From positions 8,246,001-8,310,000 of the forward strand of contig OU612075.1 in assembly GCA_914767715.1 (NCBI GenBank): a stretch of DNA of 64,000 bases, in the 5' to 3' direction. Both the position numbers and the translations under genes were made by a program. Shown one piece after another: positions 50,001 through 60,842 of the stretch. The stretch comes from Membranipora membranacea (lineage: Eukaryota; Bryozoa; Gymnolaemata; Cheilostomatida; Membraniporidae). Numbering within the stretch: position 1 is the first letter of the stretch; every line of letters begins with the position of its first letter. The notes beneath the pieces are model-generated. The model saw only the letters and a list, made by a program, of their open reading frames with translations. It was not told the origin of the DNA and made no database searches.

Positions 50001-52847
50001 CGTGTCATGGATGTTACTGCAACAATGTAATTATAGCTCCTTGTTTTTTCTTAATCTAAAGTAAACGAAAATTTTGATAATAACAAAACTTTTCGATATA
50101 TGATGAAAGCATAATATATACATGAGGAGCGGGAGTGACCATGGCGCAAAACCATTTCTGTTATCCTGTTGATTAAATGTTGGTTAAAATCGCAAGGGTC
50201 AGTCACTCGCCACAATTCGAAGAATGGGGGGTGAAATAGTGGATGCCTTAAGGGCTAGGTCACAATGTCTGCGCTAATTAGCTCTCAGTTTTTAGGCAGG
50301 TCGCAGACACCTGGGGGTCCAACAAGTCCCAGTAGTCAGTGGACTGCAGTGGGATTCGTACCCACGACCTTCAACACTTGCATGCCTGAAGTCCGGTGCT
50401 CTAACCAACTGAGCCACCTCCTACCTCATCCTGTCAATAGACACCACCTGAAATATGCTTATCACTGTTGGGCTACGCGCAGCATTACATTCACCCTTTC
50501 GCCTAGTTGATTTTTTTTAATATTTTTTTTTTAATATTTTAATAATTTCATTATTTTATTAATTTGTTACATTTAATAATTTTTGATTGCCTGCACATTG
50601 ACTGTAGCCCAACTTGTATGTTTTTTTCAGGGCATACCTTATGTCATAGACAAAGATATATCAGTGGAGTCGACACCAGGTCATACATCACAAGATATCA
50701 CTGTCTATGTACATTCAAACTCTCAGGAACTTGGCCTGGTAGCAGTCTGCGGTAAATTAAGTTAAAATTGAAACAGCTCCAATGTCTATAAAGGCAATCA
50801 GGAGTACTGTATGCCTTTGCATAAATACTCTGCATAATTACTCTGCATAATTACTGTGCAGTTGTACATAAAACTTACATAATATAAAATATTAATACCA
50901 GCGTAAATACCTAATCCAAATACCCAGCATAAAAAAAAAAAATATAAATACTTGGCCTAAAATTTACCATGATGAGTTCTGAGTACAAATACTCACCACA
51001 AATACTCTGTTTAAGTTCTCAACAATCAGTAGATAACTAGCATAAATATAAAATATTAATACTAATACCCAGCATAAATACTGAATACAAATACCCAGCT
51101 CACCAAGTATGAAAACTCGGTAAAAAACTAACCATGAGTACTGAGTATAAATACTCACCACAAATACTTTGCATAAATACTCTGCATACCTACTCAGTAT
51201 GAGTACTCACCGTTAATACCTCGTATAAATACTGTGTATATCCTCTGCATAAATACTCAGCATATAAGTTCTATCATAAATTTTGAGTGTAATTACCAAG
51301 TATTAAAACCTCAGCGTTGTTACTCAGTTTGAATGCTCAACATACCCTATAGGAGTTTAATTTAGCTAGAGTTTAATTTCGCTATCTGGACCTGGTACTA
51401 AATTTCACTAGTACTAAATTTCGCTAGTAGGCTTACTAGTGAAAATTAAAAAAAAAATGTCCAAGCTGGGATTCGAACCGAGGGCATAAATCTCCATCAG
51501 CTTGCAAGTTGGACACTTAGACCACTACACCACGCTCACTTGCATGCTTGTGGTGGTGGTGGTGGTGTATTCCTGTATAATTGTACATTGTTTATGAAAC
51601 TATGGTGAGTGAGTTTGATTTAAGATACACTAAATTTCGCAACCTAGGCAACAACGCGAAAAGCGAATCCTAAATGCCGCGAAAACTAAACTCCTATACC
51701 TATAGGGTAATTGCTCAAATATTAGTCTGAGCCCCCCTGAAGTAATGAGAGGAAAAATCCAAGCAAATCCTGCAAAGTGCATAGACTACTCAAATATAAA
51801 TTCTCAAGTTGAATACCCAGTATAAAAATCAAGTTTCATAAATGAATAAATAAATACTCTCCATCAATACTCTGTACATATCCAGATATTTGTATTTATT
51901 GGATTTTTATTTATCTGCTGATTTAGGTGACATATTTAAATACTATGGATAAATACAATGTATAAAAACCCACCATAAATGTCTGTTGTACTCAGATATA
52001 TTTGTATTTACTTGTATTTATTTGTATTTGTATTTATCCGCTGATTCAGGTGACATATTTGAATGTGAGGAAGATGTTACTGATCCCAGTAGGTGGCAAG
52101 CACAGAGCCAGTTCCCACAACTCCAACAAAACTCGAGGGGGACGATTCTTGACAGGGCTGATACTATCGTACCTGGTCATGGTGCTATGTTCAAGGTAAT
52201 GATTAGAACCACACTGACATCGAGTCTTCACTACTAACATGTCTTTCTCTGATTGTTAGATTCAATTTAGTATGAGTACCTAACATGTACCCACCCCTCA
52301 TTAGTGAAACTGAACTTGGGGCGTCACACCAAATTGTGATGGTACTCATGCACAAGTTAATTAATTCACTCTCTAACAGTCAGAGATATACAAATACAAA
52401 TAAATATTCATTTATATTTGCATGTTTATGGTTTGGAACAACTGAATAAAGCAATATGTAATTCTCATTGAAAAATAAAGCATAAATTTGTGTTTCAGTT
52501 TAATGGATCCACTATAAGCAAAAATTATATCACTCAATCGCTCAACACAGCACCATTGTCTAACAAATACTCCTTGATCTTCATCCATAAGATTGGATTT
52601 AAACCTTGACAAGTAAATAAATACATAATTTCATGTAAGTAATTGAAATCCTGGTTTTTGTGATTGTTTCTAGTGTCATAATTGATGTCTTTTCTTTTGG
52701 TAAACATTATAGGCTATATATATTTCTCACGATGTTTTTGTGTATATGCAGGTCTCACAGAATATGCGGAAAGTCAACAAGCATGCTGGAACAAATAGCT
52801 CAGAGTCTGACAATGTGACCACAACAGAAAACAGTACAAATGACTGA
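44007..52847 (+). CDS. MBLAC1: MBLAC1-type metallo-beta-lactamase-fold hydrolase
   Basis: Exons 44007-44061, 45537-45635, 49222-49385, 50631-50751, 52050-52195 and 52752-52847 give 226 residues, in phase throughout. The first exon encodes PYEVAVLRSGY, matching the PYxVxVLxxGY start of the family, and ends in phase with the next exon. Metal-binding motifs of the fold are all present: the VDTGSAW loop, HGHSDH (70-75), TPGHTSQD, GDIFE, and PGHGAMF near the C-terminus, so a two-metal hydrolase site is predicted. Vertebrate MBLAC1 has been linked to 3' processing of histone pre-mRNA; the substrate here is unknown. The protein is somewhat shorter than the human one (about 266 residues), mainly in the N-terminal half. 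It lies just downstream of LINE debris, and its introns are full of repeats. The tail after PGHG is Ser/Thr/Asn-rich. Confidence 0.9.
44279..44384. repeat. Perfect 36-bp inverted repeat
   Basis: Arms 44279-44314 and 44349-44384 are exact reverse complements (core CAACCACTAAGGTTGTCCC) around a 34-base loop, in MBLAC1 intron 1. Confidence 0.9.
45246..45484 (+). mobile_element. MITE copy 1, TIR GGGGGTCTTTCAATTAGAAA
   Basis: The element begins GGGGGTCTTTCAATTAGAAA and ends with the complement (TTTCTAATTGAAAGACCCC). Internal words such as GATCGCTCACTCAGTGAATGAGCG form a further partial palindrome. It ends 52 bases before MBLAC1 exon 2. Confidence 0.85.
45690..45930 (+). repeat. Dispersed repeat family, copy 1
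   Basis: Shares TACTATTGCAT, ATATCTCTGA, TTTGGTGTGATGAC, ATGTTAGGTACT and CAGAGATACACAT in the same order with 57110-57320, and in reverse orientation with 52240-52395. Confidence 0.75.
46256..46351. mobile_element. Short palindromic element abutting MITE copy 2
   Basis: Ends CCAGGATAGCTGGT and ACCAGCTATCCTGG are inverted repeats, with a weaker pair inside (TCAACCA...TGGTTGA). It is followed directly by MITE copy 2. Confidence 0.7.
46350..46594 (-). mobile_element. MITE copy 2, inverted relative to copy 1
   Basis: Reverse-complement copy of 45246-45484 with the same terminal repeat. The two copies bracket MBLAC1 exon 2. Confidence 0.85.
46595..49221. other. Remainder of MBLAC1 intron 2
   Basis: AT-rich. 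There is a GC-richer palindromic patch (GGGAGGGCTCCCTCCC) at about 47293-47335 and a TACACAGG triplication at about 46843-46867. No exon, RNA gene or intact element recognised. Confidence 0.5.
50200..50426 (-). mobile_element. tRNA-derived SINE copy (in MBLAC1 intron 3)
   Basis: The minus-strand head at 50426-50346 has TGGCTCAGTTGG (A box) and a T-arm GTGGG-TACGAAT-CCCAC with five paired bases. The body is shared with 3835-4004. The anticodon stem does not pair. Confidence 0.75.
51350..51696. mobile_element. TA-flanked MITE with TIR TAGGAGTTTA
   Basis: The left end TAGGAGTTTAATTT and the complement of the right end TAGGAGTTTAGTTTT match, and TA lies on both sides (51348-51349 and 51697-51698), as for Tc1/mariner-type insertion. 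The 347-bp interior holds a tRNA-like sequence at 51459-51537. Confidence 0.7.
51459..51537 (-). other. tRNA-like sequence with pol III-type signals
   Basis: The minus strand has TGGTGTAGTGG (A box), GGTTCGAATCC (B box), a T-arm with four of five pairs, and a run of nine T directly after the 3' end. The acceptor stem pairs poorly (about three of seven), so it is a tRNA pseudogene or SINE head, not a confident tRNA gene. Confidence 0.55.
52240..52395 (-). repeat. Dispersed repeat family, copy 2
   Basis: Reverse-orientation relative of 45690-45930, with GAGTACCTAACATGTACCCACCCCT and GTCACACCAAATT in the expected order. Confidence 0.7.
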
Positions 52848-52886
52848 CACCTATGAGATAGACATTACCTAGCTATAATGTTGAAA

Positions 52887-53069
52887 CCTTGAGAAAACCT
52901 CTCAAGAAAACCTCTCAAGAAAACCTCTCAAGAAAACCTCTCAAGAAAACCTCTCAAGAAAACCTCTTGAGAAAAAACCTCTCGAGAAAAACCCTCTTGA
53001 GAAAACCTGGAGAGAGAAAACCTGGAGAGAGAAAACCTCTTGAGAAAAACACTCTTGAGAAAACCTCCA
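52887..53069. repeat. 13-bp tandem repeat (AAAACCTCTCAAG) after MBLAC1 stop
   Basis: About fourteen units starting 40 bases after the MBLAC1 stop codon, so probably in its 3'UTR. The early copies are perfect; later ones vary (CTCTTGAG, CTGGAGAG). The Lys-rich open frame over it is an artefact of the repeat. Confidence 0.9.
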
Positions 53070-54204
53070 CAAGAGCAACGCTGTGACCACAACAGTGCAC
53101 AGTATAACCATATTACCACCACACTTAAGTTTCATGAGATTGTAATATTGCCAATTGAACCATATTTTCATTAAAATAACATTAAGTCAAATCTAAAGAC
53201 TATGCGCCTATAATAAGAATCGCCATCTTCACTAGAAATTATTTATTGCGACATTTTGTAAGCATATAATTGTATTGTTAAATACAAGTTGTTGTTGACA
53301 AATTTGTGTGACTTGCCTATGGATCACAGGCTTTCACTGTTGAAATTGTTTTCAAACTTTTTGTATATCGTTTCTTTAATATAGCTTTTTAAATATTGTT
53401 TTCCTTTAATCGGTCTACTTATGGTAAAAACGGAGACTGCTATGCAGCCAATAAAGTTGATAAAGAACAAAACACAATCTACCAGTACCCATTTGTTACA
53501 GGGCAAACCATAGCCAGTCTTACCAGGTGTTCCCTCCATGCTTGGCAAGACAGGCTTGGCAAACCCATGAGTGATCAAAAGGTCAAGATAACAGAACCTG
53601 AATTTTATGAAAATCTCCGATGCAATAACTCAAGAATTCGATATTTGATATTGAAAGATGATATAATAAATACACAAGAAGTTTTTTAGTTTTATTCGAC
53701 ACAATAAATATTGAGTATACCACTATTGAGCAGCTTTTGTCAGCAATAAAGACTCCATAACACAAAATTGTACCATTTATAGAAACATTGAACTTAGATC
53801 AAGCTTGATAAAACTTGCCGGTATTTGGAGTTGCTTCCCCTCTCACCACCGGCAGCTTACCAATAGAATAGGAGCAAGAGAAAATGCAGGAAAATCGAAC
53901 TCTAAATTAAAGTGCGGTGGGGATGGGGATGCTCACGCATTCAGAAAATATTGAGCAATATAAATATGATCTGTTGTATGCACTCCTGGAATCCTAAAAT
54001 TATCATCGACCGACCAACCATTCCCAAATTATCACAGTTAACAGGCAGTGATGAAGGTCTATACGATGATACAAACAAATAACAGATAATTGGAGTTGTC
54101 CTCCAAAGTCGCAAGGTGAGACAATCAAGAAAAAAATAGAAAGCCATCAGAACTGGCACTGGTGAATTACTGATGCCTGTAAGGCAATGAGTGTTGTATA
54201 GTCT
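53070..54204. other. Interval between the convergent MBLAC1 and sulfotransferase genes
   Basis: No gene. Plus-strand AATAAA at 53703-53708 and 53745-53750 could end a long MBLAC1 transcript. A plus-strand open frame at 53396-53689 has no recognisable family. Confidence 0.5.
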
Positions 54205-54209
54205 TTATT
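54204..54209 (-). terminator. AATAAA overlapping the sulfotransferase stop codon
   Basis: The minus strand reads ACC AAA TAA AGA, so the terminal TAA lies inside AATAAA. Whether this hexamer is the signal used is unknown; cleavage would leave a 3'UTR of only 10-30 bases. Confidence 0.4.
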
Positions 54210-54730
54210 TGGTGAAGGGATTTGGGAATGGCAATGATGGATAGTCAAAGAAAACTATATCCCTTCTATATATTTCCTGAAGTTTTGTTATCAACTCCGG
54301 CTCTAAAGTTTCCCAGTAACTCTCATAGGATGATTTGGTGTCTCCAGATTTTTCATTTTCCCTTCTGAACTTGTACGAGTCTGAGATAAGCTTATTCGGG
54401 TCTGCCACACCGAATTTTTTTAAAAGTATTTTTATGTCTGCATTGTACGTCTCAGTGGTACCTAAAAGCAATCATATGTATTTTTGAATATTTTGTATAT
54501 TGAATATCATTATATTGAATATTGAATATCAAGTTCAACTTTCGTGATAAACATTCACTTTTTTATCTTTTATCTTTACCATTACATTTGAGATCATATG
54601 TTATCACCTTGACCAACATCATTGATGATATTATATTTAATTTCCTTTCTGTTTCGTTTTTTGTTTCATTTTTTTTCTGGCACTTAGTGCAAAATATTTC
54701 CGATGAGATGACTATGGTTGCCAATGAAAG

Positions 54731-54772
<42 letters not shown>

Positions 54773-57700
54773 GAAAAGTCCATTAGATTTGACCTGTTGT
54801 TTTTTGCATTTTCAAATTTCATTCCAGCGATGGACTTGCAACAATAAACCTAGACATGACCCTAGAAGGAGCATTAGCATTGATGCACGGTAGAATTTAG
54901 TTGTGGGTGACATTATGATATTGATTTGTGTAGTAACAATTGTGTTATCAATGTTTTAAAGAAAAAAAAAAGGAAAACTCGATTTGATCAAGAGAGACTG
55001 CTTGAGGTTAAGCAAATTTCAAACTAAAAATCTGATCGAGTTGTTAACAAAAAACCTTTGGACTGTGCAAATCAATGATAATATAATAATAATAATAATA
55101 ATAATAATATACCATTGCTACTATTCAATACAATGCCCTAACGCCACCCACAATCAAATGCCGCTCCTCTCTTTAGCTGTATATGGTGTCCTGTCTAGCT
55201 GTCACAACTTTTTGGTCATAGCACATTTATCATTTGCATGATTTTTTGCAATCCAATTGTTTTCTTTTTATGTTACAGAATAATTAAAAAAAACAGACAC
55301 AGTGACAATCTGCTCCTCTTGAACTAACGACTTAGATGAGATCAGTTTCTCTCTTCCTTCGTGGTTCCACAACAATAGGGTGAGAAGCTGGATATGTCAA
55401 AATGATAATACTTTATAATTAAGATTACTATTATTTATTTATACATTCATAATGATTCCATACCAAAGTAATTATCGTAAATAGGACTTCATTTATAGAC
55501 AACAATATTTTCCATGAATACACCTGACTGCTTTCTTTTTATTTATTTATTTATGCATGGTCTTTGTTTGTCATTGACTTTGATCGGCAATGATAAAGTA
55601 TATATATATATATATATTTATAATATATTTTTTTATCGGTAACTTACCTATATAGTTATAACGAATATCACAGAATGATGCGTGTGTGCTTTGTGGTCTC
55701 CAATGAGCCTCCATTTTGTGTTCACCGTGTTTCTCGTACTCTCCGATAACACAGCGTGTTATAAAATCTCTGAACGTCCAGCTTTCTTTGGCTGCCATCT
55801 TCAATCTTAGAACGATAAAAACATGTAATGTATAATGCAACTAAATTACATTGCAGCCGTCTTAGTATTTAGACTTATAATATATTATATTGTATTATAA
55901 CATCAGTTATTATATTATATATATTATATTATTCGTTATTATATTTTAACATTACATTATAACATCCTACACTTATATTATATTATATTATAACAGTTGT
56001 CCTAGCATTTAGACTAAAATTATATTATATTATATTATAACAGCCGTCTTAGCACTTGACTTATATTATATTATATACTATATTATATTATATCATATTA
56101 TAACATACCCACCTTTGGAAGGCACGATGTTCAGTATTGACCTTACACAGGCGAATGTACTGATCTTCGTATATAAACTTCTGTATATAGGTGCTCACTA
56201 GACGCTTCCATGGATTTCTCACGAATGCGAAGCTGAAATTCTGTTCATTCATTTTAGTAAGAGGTACTTTTTTGAGAAGCCTGTAAAATAGTAAATAATT
56301 TTTTGGTGCGGGGCTTTAATGTGACAGTTATATAGGTTATCGGGCCGTCAGGCGGGGGGGGGCAAAAGTCTGGGGGCTCAGACTATAGAGGTCATATTCA
56401 TACTGACTCTTGTGGTCTGATTGGCCATGTAGATCACTGATAAATAAGGCTATCATTACCACAAATATTTGCGGTATGGCTCGGTATGCATTAGTTTGGG
56501 CTTGTGCAATAACAATGAGTTTTGTTGTGGTTCTTGAAGAATCATTGGTCAGGGAGAATGAGACAACCCCTCTTGAATTGATAATAAACATAAGCTAATA
56601 TTAACAGCAGAAGACAACTCTTGCTGTCAATTCCTCACGCATTGGAAAGAGTAGCCACCACAGCAGGTGGCAAATCAAATGGCTTTGGAATTCCGAGACT
56701 CAATTTTGCAGAGATCAGATGCCCCAGAGTTGCGCATGCGCAGACTGGGTCATAAGGGTCATAGGTCAAAGGTCCTCAGAACCAAAACAAAATCTGTGAT
56801 GGAGATGTTTGGCCAGGAAATCTACCACCAAAAGGCCACAGTTTTTCACTTCTGCCTTCATTTTTATGACGTAAAGGCTGTCCTACCCTTTGCAAGCATT
56901 GGTTAGCATTTTGGTATAGCTATTACAAATCTCCAATGAGAAAAAATAAATCGAAACATACTGGAAAAGCAAGCAATGTGAAAGCTTTTCATTATAACCA
57001 TCAGTAGTTTACTTTCGAAATTGATAATTTCTGCAACCCTTTATTGTGTTGTTTATTTGAGAAACCAATTTTTTTGCTCTTTGTGTTTTATTATCCCACA
57101 GGTCAGGGGTTGCAGAATTGCCTCATGTCTCCTACCACACTGATCATATGATATACTATTGCATGTATATCTCTGATCGATAGAGTGTGAATTTATTCAC
57201 TTAGTAAGAGTACCATGCCAAGGTGCCATTTGGTGTGATGACCCATGTTCGATTTTACTAATTAGGGGTGGGTACATGTTAGGTACTGCTACTAAATCAA
57301 CTCTAACAATCAGAGATACACATGTTAATAGTGTGATTTCGGTGTCAATGTGGTCTCCTACCTCGGAACGAAAACGTGTTCTCTCTGTGATCCGATATGG
57401 CTGATGCATTTCGGACCCATCATCAAACATACAAGTCGCAGCAGATTGCTCGTTCCAGTTTTTGGTACGCTGCACCATGTCACGTTACGAAATGTAAACA
57501 TGTTGGCTCCTGTCGCCTTAACGTTTCTCTTGTTAGCTTGACATCCCTGTTAAAAAAAGAGGGTGCTTATTATTATTATATGTTTTTATTGAGGTTTTTA
57601 TAATTACAAGTATGACTGCCGCCTGACCTTTTTGTGTAAGGGTATTCTTACACGGCCTAACATTCACATGAGAACAAACCTGGCCTTCCTTGTGATCTTT

Positions 57701-59507
57701 AGCCTAATCACAATACCCTTGATCAAGCAGACCGGCTATTTTTGCTGTTTTATTTATGTTTATTACATGAAGGCATCAAAATAAGTTAGATTATTACCTT
57801 AGAAAGACTTTGGTTTAGCTCTTTAGATGTTGGTAACAGTAGACTAATGCAATATTTGTTTGTGTAGCAGTACGAATAGAGGATTATTACAGACCCAATC
57901 ATATATTAGATGTAAATAGTAATAGATTGAGAGTCATATCCCCATCAAGACCGTGGAGACAACCCTCAAATATTCCTTACCTCAGTCAGTGACCTCATAC
58001 GTTTGGTCTGATTCTGTAGAATTTGTTGTCTCTCTGTGGAAGAGAAAAGAGGGTTGTTCACCCATCGTAGCCTGTTCTCTATGGCAGTGTCCCTTCCCCC
58101 CATTGTTGAACTGCTCCCAAGACGTGCAGTTGATTCCATGGTAGGGTTTTGCAAATGTTCAGGTACAATAACATGCCCCTCCTCTTGTTTAGCCTGATCT
58201 GGCAGTGGGAATAAGCTTGCATTTTCTTCTCTTTTGTATTTTCCACTATCCACAGAGAATATTAATCTGTTTCCAGTGTTAACTCTGAAATAAAGTAGAG
58301 AAAAAGCAATGTTGATAACTCGAACAATTAAATCTTGAGTGTCAAATAAATTACTATAATGGGACATTGTAAATTAAGAAAAATAAATGTTCACAAGAAG
58401 AGCAAATAGTCTGTGACTAGAGTGGCAGCCAACCCTCCAACTAATTACAAAAAACACCACACGTTCATCATCAAGAGCCCAGACAAAACATGCCCACAGC
58501 ACCCGCTACACACCACACGACCAGAGATGCAACCATTTTGTAAGAGCGCCATTTTGTGATTGCAACCATTACAAAGCTCTCATGACTTACAACCTATCAC
58601 ATATCCCACGCGGATAAAACAACAGCTAAATAAATCATGTTTATTTTATAATAATATGAAATTCATGTTATTAACTATGAACAAAAATTTCCTGGGAATT
58701 TGTACTCAGTGCTTAGTGCAAACCGGGAGGCATTCCCATGGTTTGCATAATTCTAAAATTTGCTCAACCACACAGTGTATCTTGCTGTTGAGAAGGTAAT
58801 AATTATATCAAATATCATATCAAACGAATTTGCTGTCAAAGAATTTCTATTCTTGATGTCTTGATGTTTCCTCATAATATGATTACCCAACACACACAAC
58901 GTTGCCGATTTATTCTAGATTAAAAAATAGAATGTTAAATCCTGTCACAAAATTTAACTCAACTTAATCCAAAGAAGACTAAATAATTGAAACAAAGATC
59001 CCTCTTGTGTCACGGGTTCGGATCAGAATAACAAGAACAGACGTTGGAACAAAATTGTTTGGAGGCATTGAATACTTTGGATGTCCATTTTGTTTCCTGA
59101 CTAAGTGGCGAGGCAGCTAACGTATACAGCTGATATAACGTATACATATACATACATATATATATAACGTATACAGCTGATATAACGTATACATATACAT
59201 ACATATATATATAACGTATACAGCTGATATATTTGTGACATAATATCCCTTTCGCTGCTTTAGATGAGACCAAGGTAGCATTTTGAAAAAAGATGTGTGC
59301 ATGTTTGAATTTTTGAGCATCACCCCAAGACAGGGTGGGAATCCGCCCATAGCATTACGTATATGATTCACACGATGATGCAACTTACATATTTTGAGTT
59401 TTTGAGATGAAAGTTGACCTTGGAGCGAGCATGCATGTGATCATAAACAATATAACTGTCACAGCCACTAGAAGAGGTATCCCTGTTTTCTTTGGAAACA
59501 AACCCAT
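54205..59507 (-). CDS. Carbohydrate sulfotransferase (CHST8-14 / HNK-1 sulfotransferase-like family)
   Basis: Exons in transcription order: 59507-59389 (coding part of 59522-59389), 58284-57981, 57546-57362, 56280-56113, 55805-55648, 54461-54205. They give 396 residues with all phases consistent. Residues 1-8 are cytosolic (MGLFPKK), followed by one membrane segment (about 9-32): a type II Golgi anchor. A stem region runs to about 140. Exon 3 has WCSVPKTGTS (PKTGTS at 169-174), the 5'-phosphosulfate-binding loop for PAPS. Exon 4 has FVRNPWKRLVS (222-232), the 3'-phosphate-binding motif. Later exons have HWRPQS, YNYIGTTETY and the end LQEIYRRDIVFFDYP, all typical of the family. Predicted role: transfer of sulfate from PAPS to a hydroxyl on a glycan in the Golgi lumen; the exact sugar cannot be read from sequence. 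The stop codon overlaps a minus-strand AATAAA. Confidence 0.9.
54732..54770. repeat. (TA)n microsatellite
   Basis: Alternating TA run of nearly 40 bases in the last sulfotransferase intron. Confidence 0.9.
55079..55111. repeat. (AAT)n microsatellite
   Basis: About ten AAT/ATA triplets in the last sulfotransferase intron. Confidence 0.85.
55478..55622 (+). repeat. Dispersed repeat, copy B
   Basis: Near-identical partner of 20751-20885; ends in a TA run close to the sulfotransferase exon at 55648. Confidence 0.85.
55852..56105. repeat. Compound TATAT/CAGCCGTCTTAG minisatellite
   Basis: Blocks of TATATTATATTAT alternate with a diverged word CAGCCGTCTTAGYAYTTAGAC at about 55853, 55996 and 56041, filling the intron between two sulfotransferase exons. 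Confidence 0.75.
57110..57320 (+). repeat. Dispersed repeat family, copy 3
   Basis: Same word order as 45690-45930; lies immediately next to the PKTGTS exon (57362-57546). Confidence 0.75.
59118..59230. repeat. 47-bp tandem repeat
   Basis: TAACGTATACAGCTGATA recurs at 59118, 59165 and 59212, exactly 47 bases apart, with AT-rich spacers. Confidence 0.9.
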
Positions 59508-59631
59508 CTTCAGGCCGTTAACCTGGAAAAGTAAAACAAGCCATAGCATTGGCTGTCCCGGGCTAGACAGAAGTTAGGTTGTAATTCGCTTAGACATAAA
59601 TGATGATGCTGCCGAGTTTCTCTATTTCCTA

Positions 59632-59757
59632 GCTCTGCCACTTGTCTAGCTCTGTCACTTGTAACTAGCACTGTCACTAGTCACCAGTCACCAGTCGCTA
59701 GTCACTTGTCACTATCAGTTGTCACTTATCACTAGCTCTGCCACTTACCATACAGAG
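59632..59757. repeat. TAGCTCTGCCACTTGTC-type tandem repeat
   Basis: Diverged copies of AGCTCTGNCACTTG and GTCACTAGTCACCA. The last copy contains ACTTAC, which on the minus strand is a good donor (GTAAGTGG) for a possible sulfotransferase 5'UTR exon to its right. Confidence 0.6.
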
Positions 59758-60272
59758 CCTGAGGAATACCGAGATATACGTGAAAGGTAAATTTAGCATT
59801 GAGCGAGGACAGATGCAGCACAAAAGTTAAGACGTCAAAACTGAATATAAATTCTTGATCAGAACATCATCGACAGAGATGAAGAAAGCCAAATGATAAT
59901 CCTATATACTATAATACTATATTATCATTATACTAATAATAACTAATCAACCTTAATCAATACTATAATACTATGACACTATAATACTAATAATACTATA
60001 ATACCATAATACTATGATACTATAACTATAATACTATAGCAGTTCTCAAGTTAGTATCCTAGCTGCGAGGCATGGCCTTAACTGGTAAATACCGATAGGA
60101 CAATTATGAGTGTAAGTGAGTCCTCTGTAAGTCTAACTTGACTGCTCTTAGGTGTAAGCAGTTTGGAAACTCGATGACTAGTGATGAGAAATATCCCCAG
60201 TAACAAATTTGTTGAGACTCTGTGACTTGATAAGAATATTTGCTTTCTCTTGTTGGATGATGTTGGATGATG
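59758..60272. other. Sulfotransferase upstream region
   Basis: Probably 5'UTR exon and promoter on the minus strand. It contains an irregular ACTATAATACTAT repeat at about 59905-60040. No other gene seen. Confidence 0.4.
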
Positions 60273-60756
60273 TTAGATTAAGGGCTTATAGTGTATTTAT
60301 AGAGGAGTTATTCGGTGATGCCGTCTTTGTATTATCTCCTTAACAGAAAGTGTACCATGCATAATTACAACACCGTTCACCGACCCCTAACGCCAGCGGT
60401 ATCTAACATCATTACAATGCCCCCTCCCTATAATGTGTTTTTACGCTACGCCCCTGCACATACATGATGATGATGACATCTAAGAAGGAAGAATCGAGTA
60501 GAGGGATGAGGATCGTTAGGAATGGAGAAAAGCATTTTTCGTAGCATCTTTAAATTATTGATGTAACTGCAAGATTTCCTTCCCACCTCCCTTTCACTAA
60601 CTTACGTTGTCAATTATTAAGATTCTAACAATTCCTTGGTGATAGTGTTCATTTGTTCATCAATTCTGCACCAGATTAACAATATCTAATACATGGCATG
60701 TATCCTGTCTGCCAAACAATGTTACATTGGCATTGATTGTCACTTACGATTGGAAA

Positions 60757-60842
60757 TGCGATACGATGCGAAATACGATCGGAAATGCGTGAAGTATGGG
60801 TGCGCTTCACGCATTTCCGATCGTATTTCGCATCGTATCGCA
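60757..60842. repeat. Perfect 38-bp hairpin nested in the left fold-back arm
   Basis: Arms 60757-60794 and 60805-60842 are exact complements with a 10-base loop. The loop TATGGGTGCG itself has a complement (CGCACCCATA) overlapping and following the right arm at about 60840-60849. Confidence 0.92.

Larger units (their letters stand above)
50810..52010. repeat. Degenerate ATAAATACTC-type tandem array
   Basis: Dozens of diverged copies of short units such as CATAAATACTCTG, AATACTCAG and AATACCCAG fill MBLAC1 intron 4, interrupted by the element at 51350-51696. Confidence 0.8.

Noticed and set aside
52889-53086. Lys/Leu/Ser-rich repetitive open frame
   Set aside because: It is the translation of the 13-bp tandem repeat; length 13 does not preserve frame and there is no gene signal.
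53396-53689. 97-residue plus-strand frame in the MBLAC1-sulfotransferase interval
   Set aside because: No recognised motif; contains a fragment like the dispersed AAGACAGGCT word.
57790-57900. Minus-strand frame reading ALVYCY then KVFLR, considered as the PAPS-binding exon
   Set aside because: It has an in-frame stop and no good acceptor; the exon 57546-57362 contains PKTGTS, has consensus splice sites and fits the phase on both sides.
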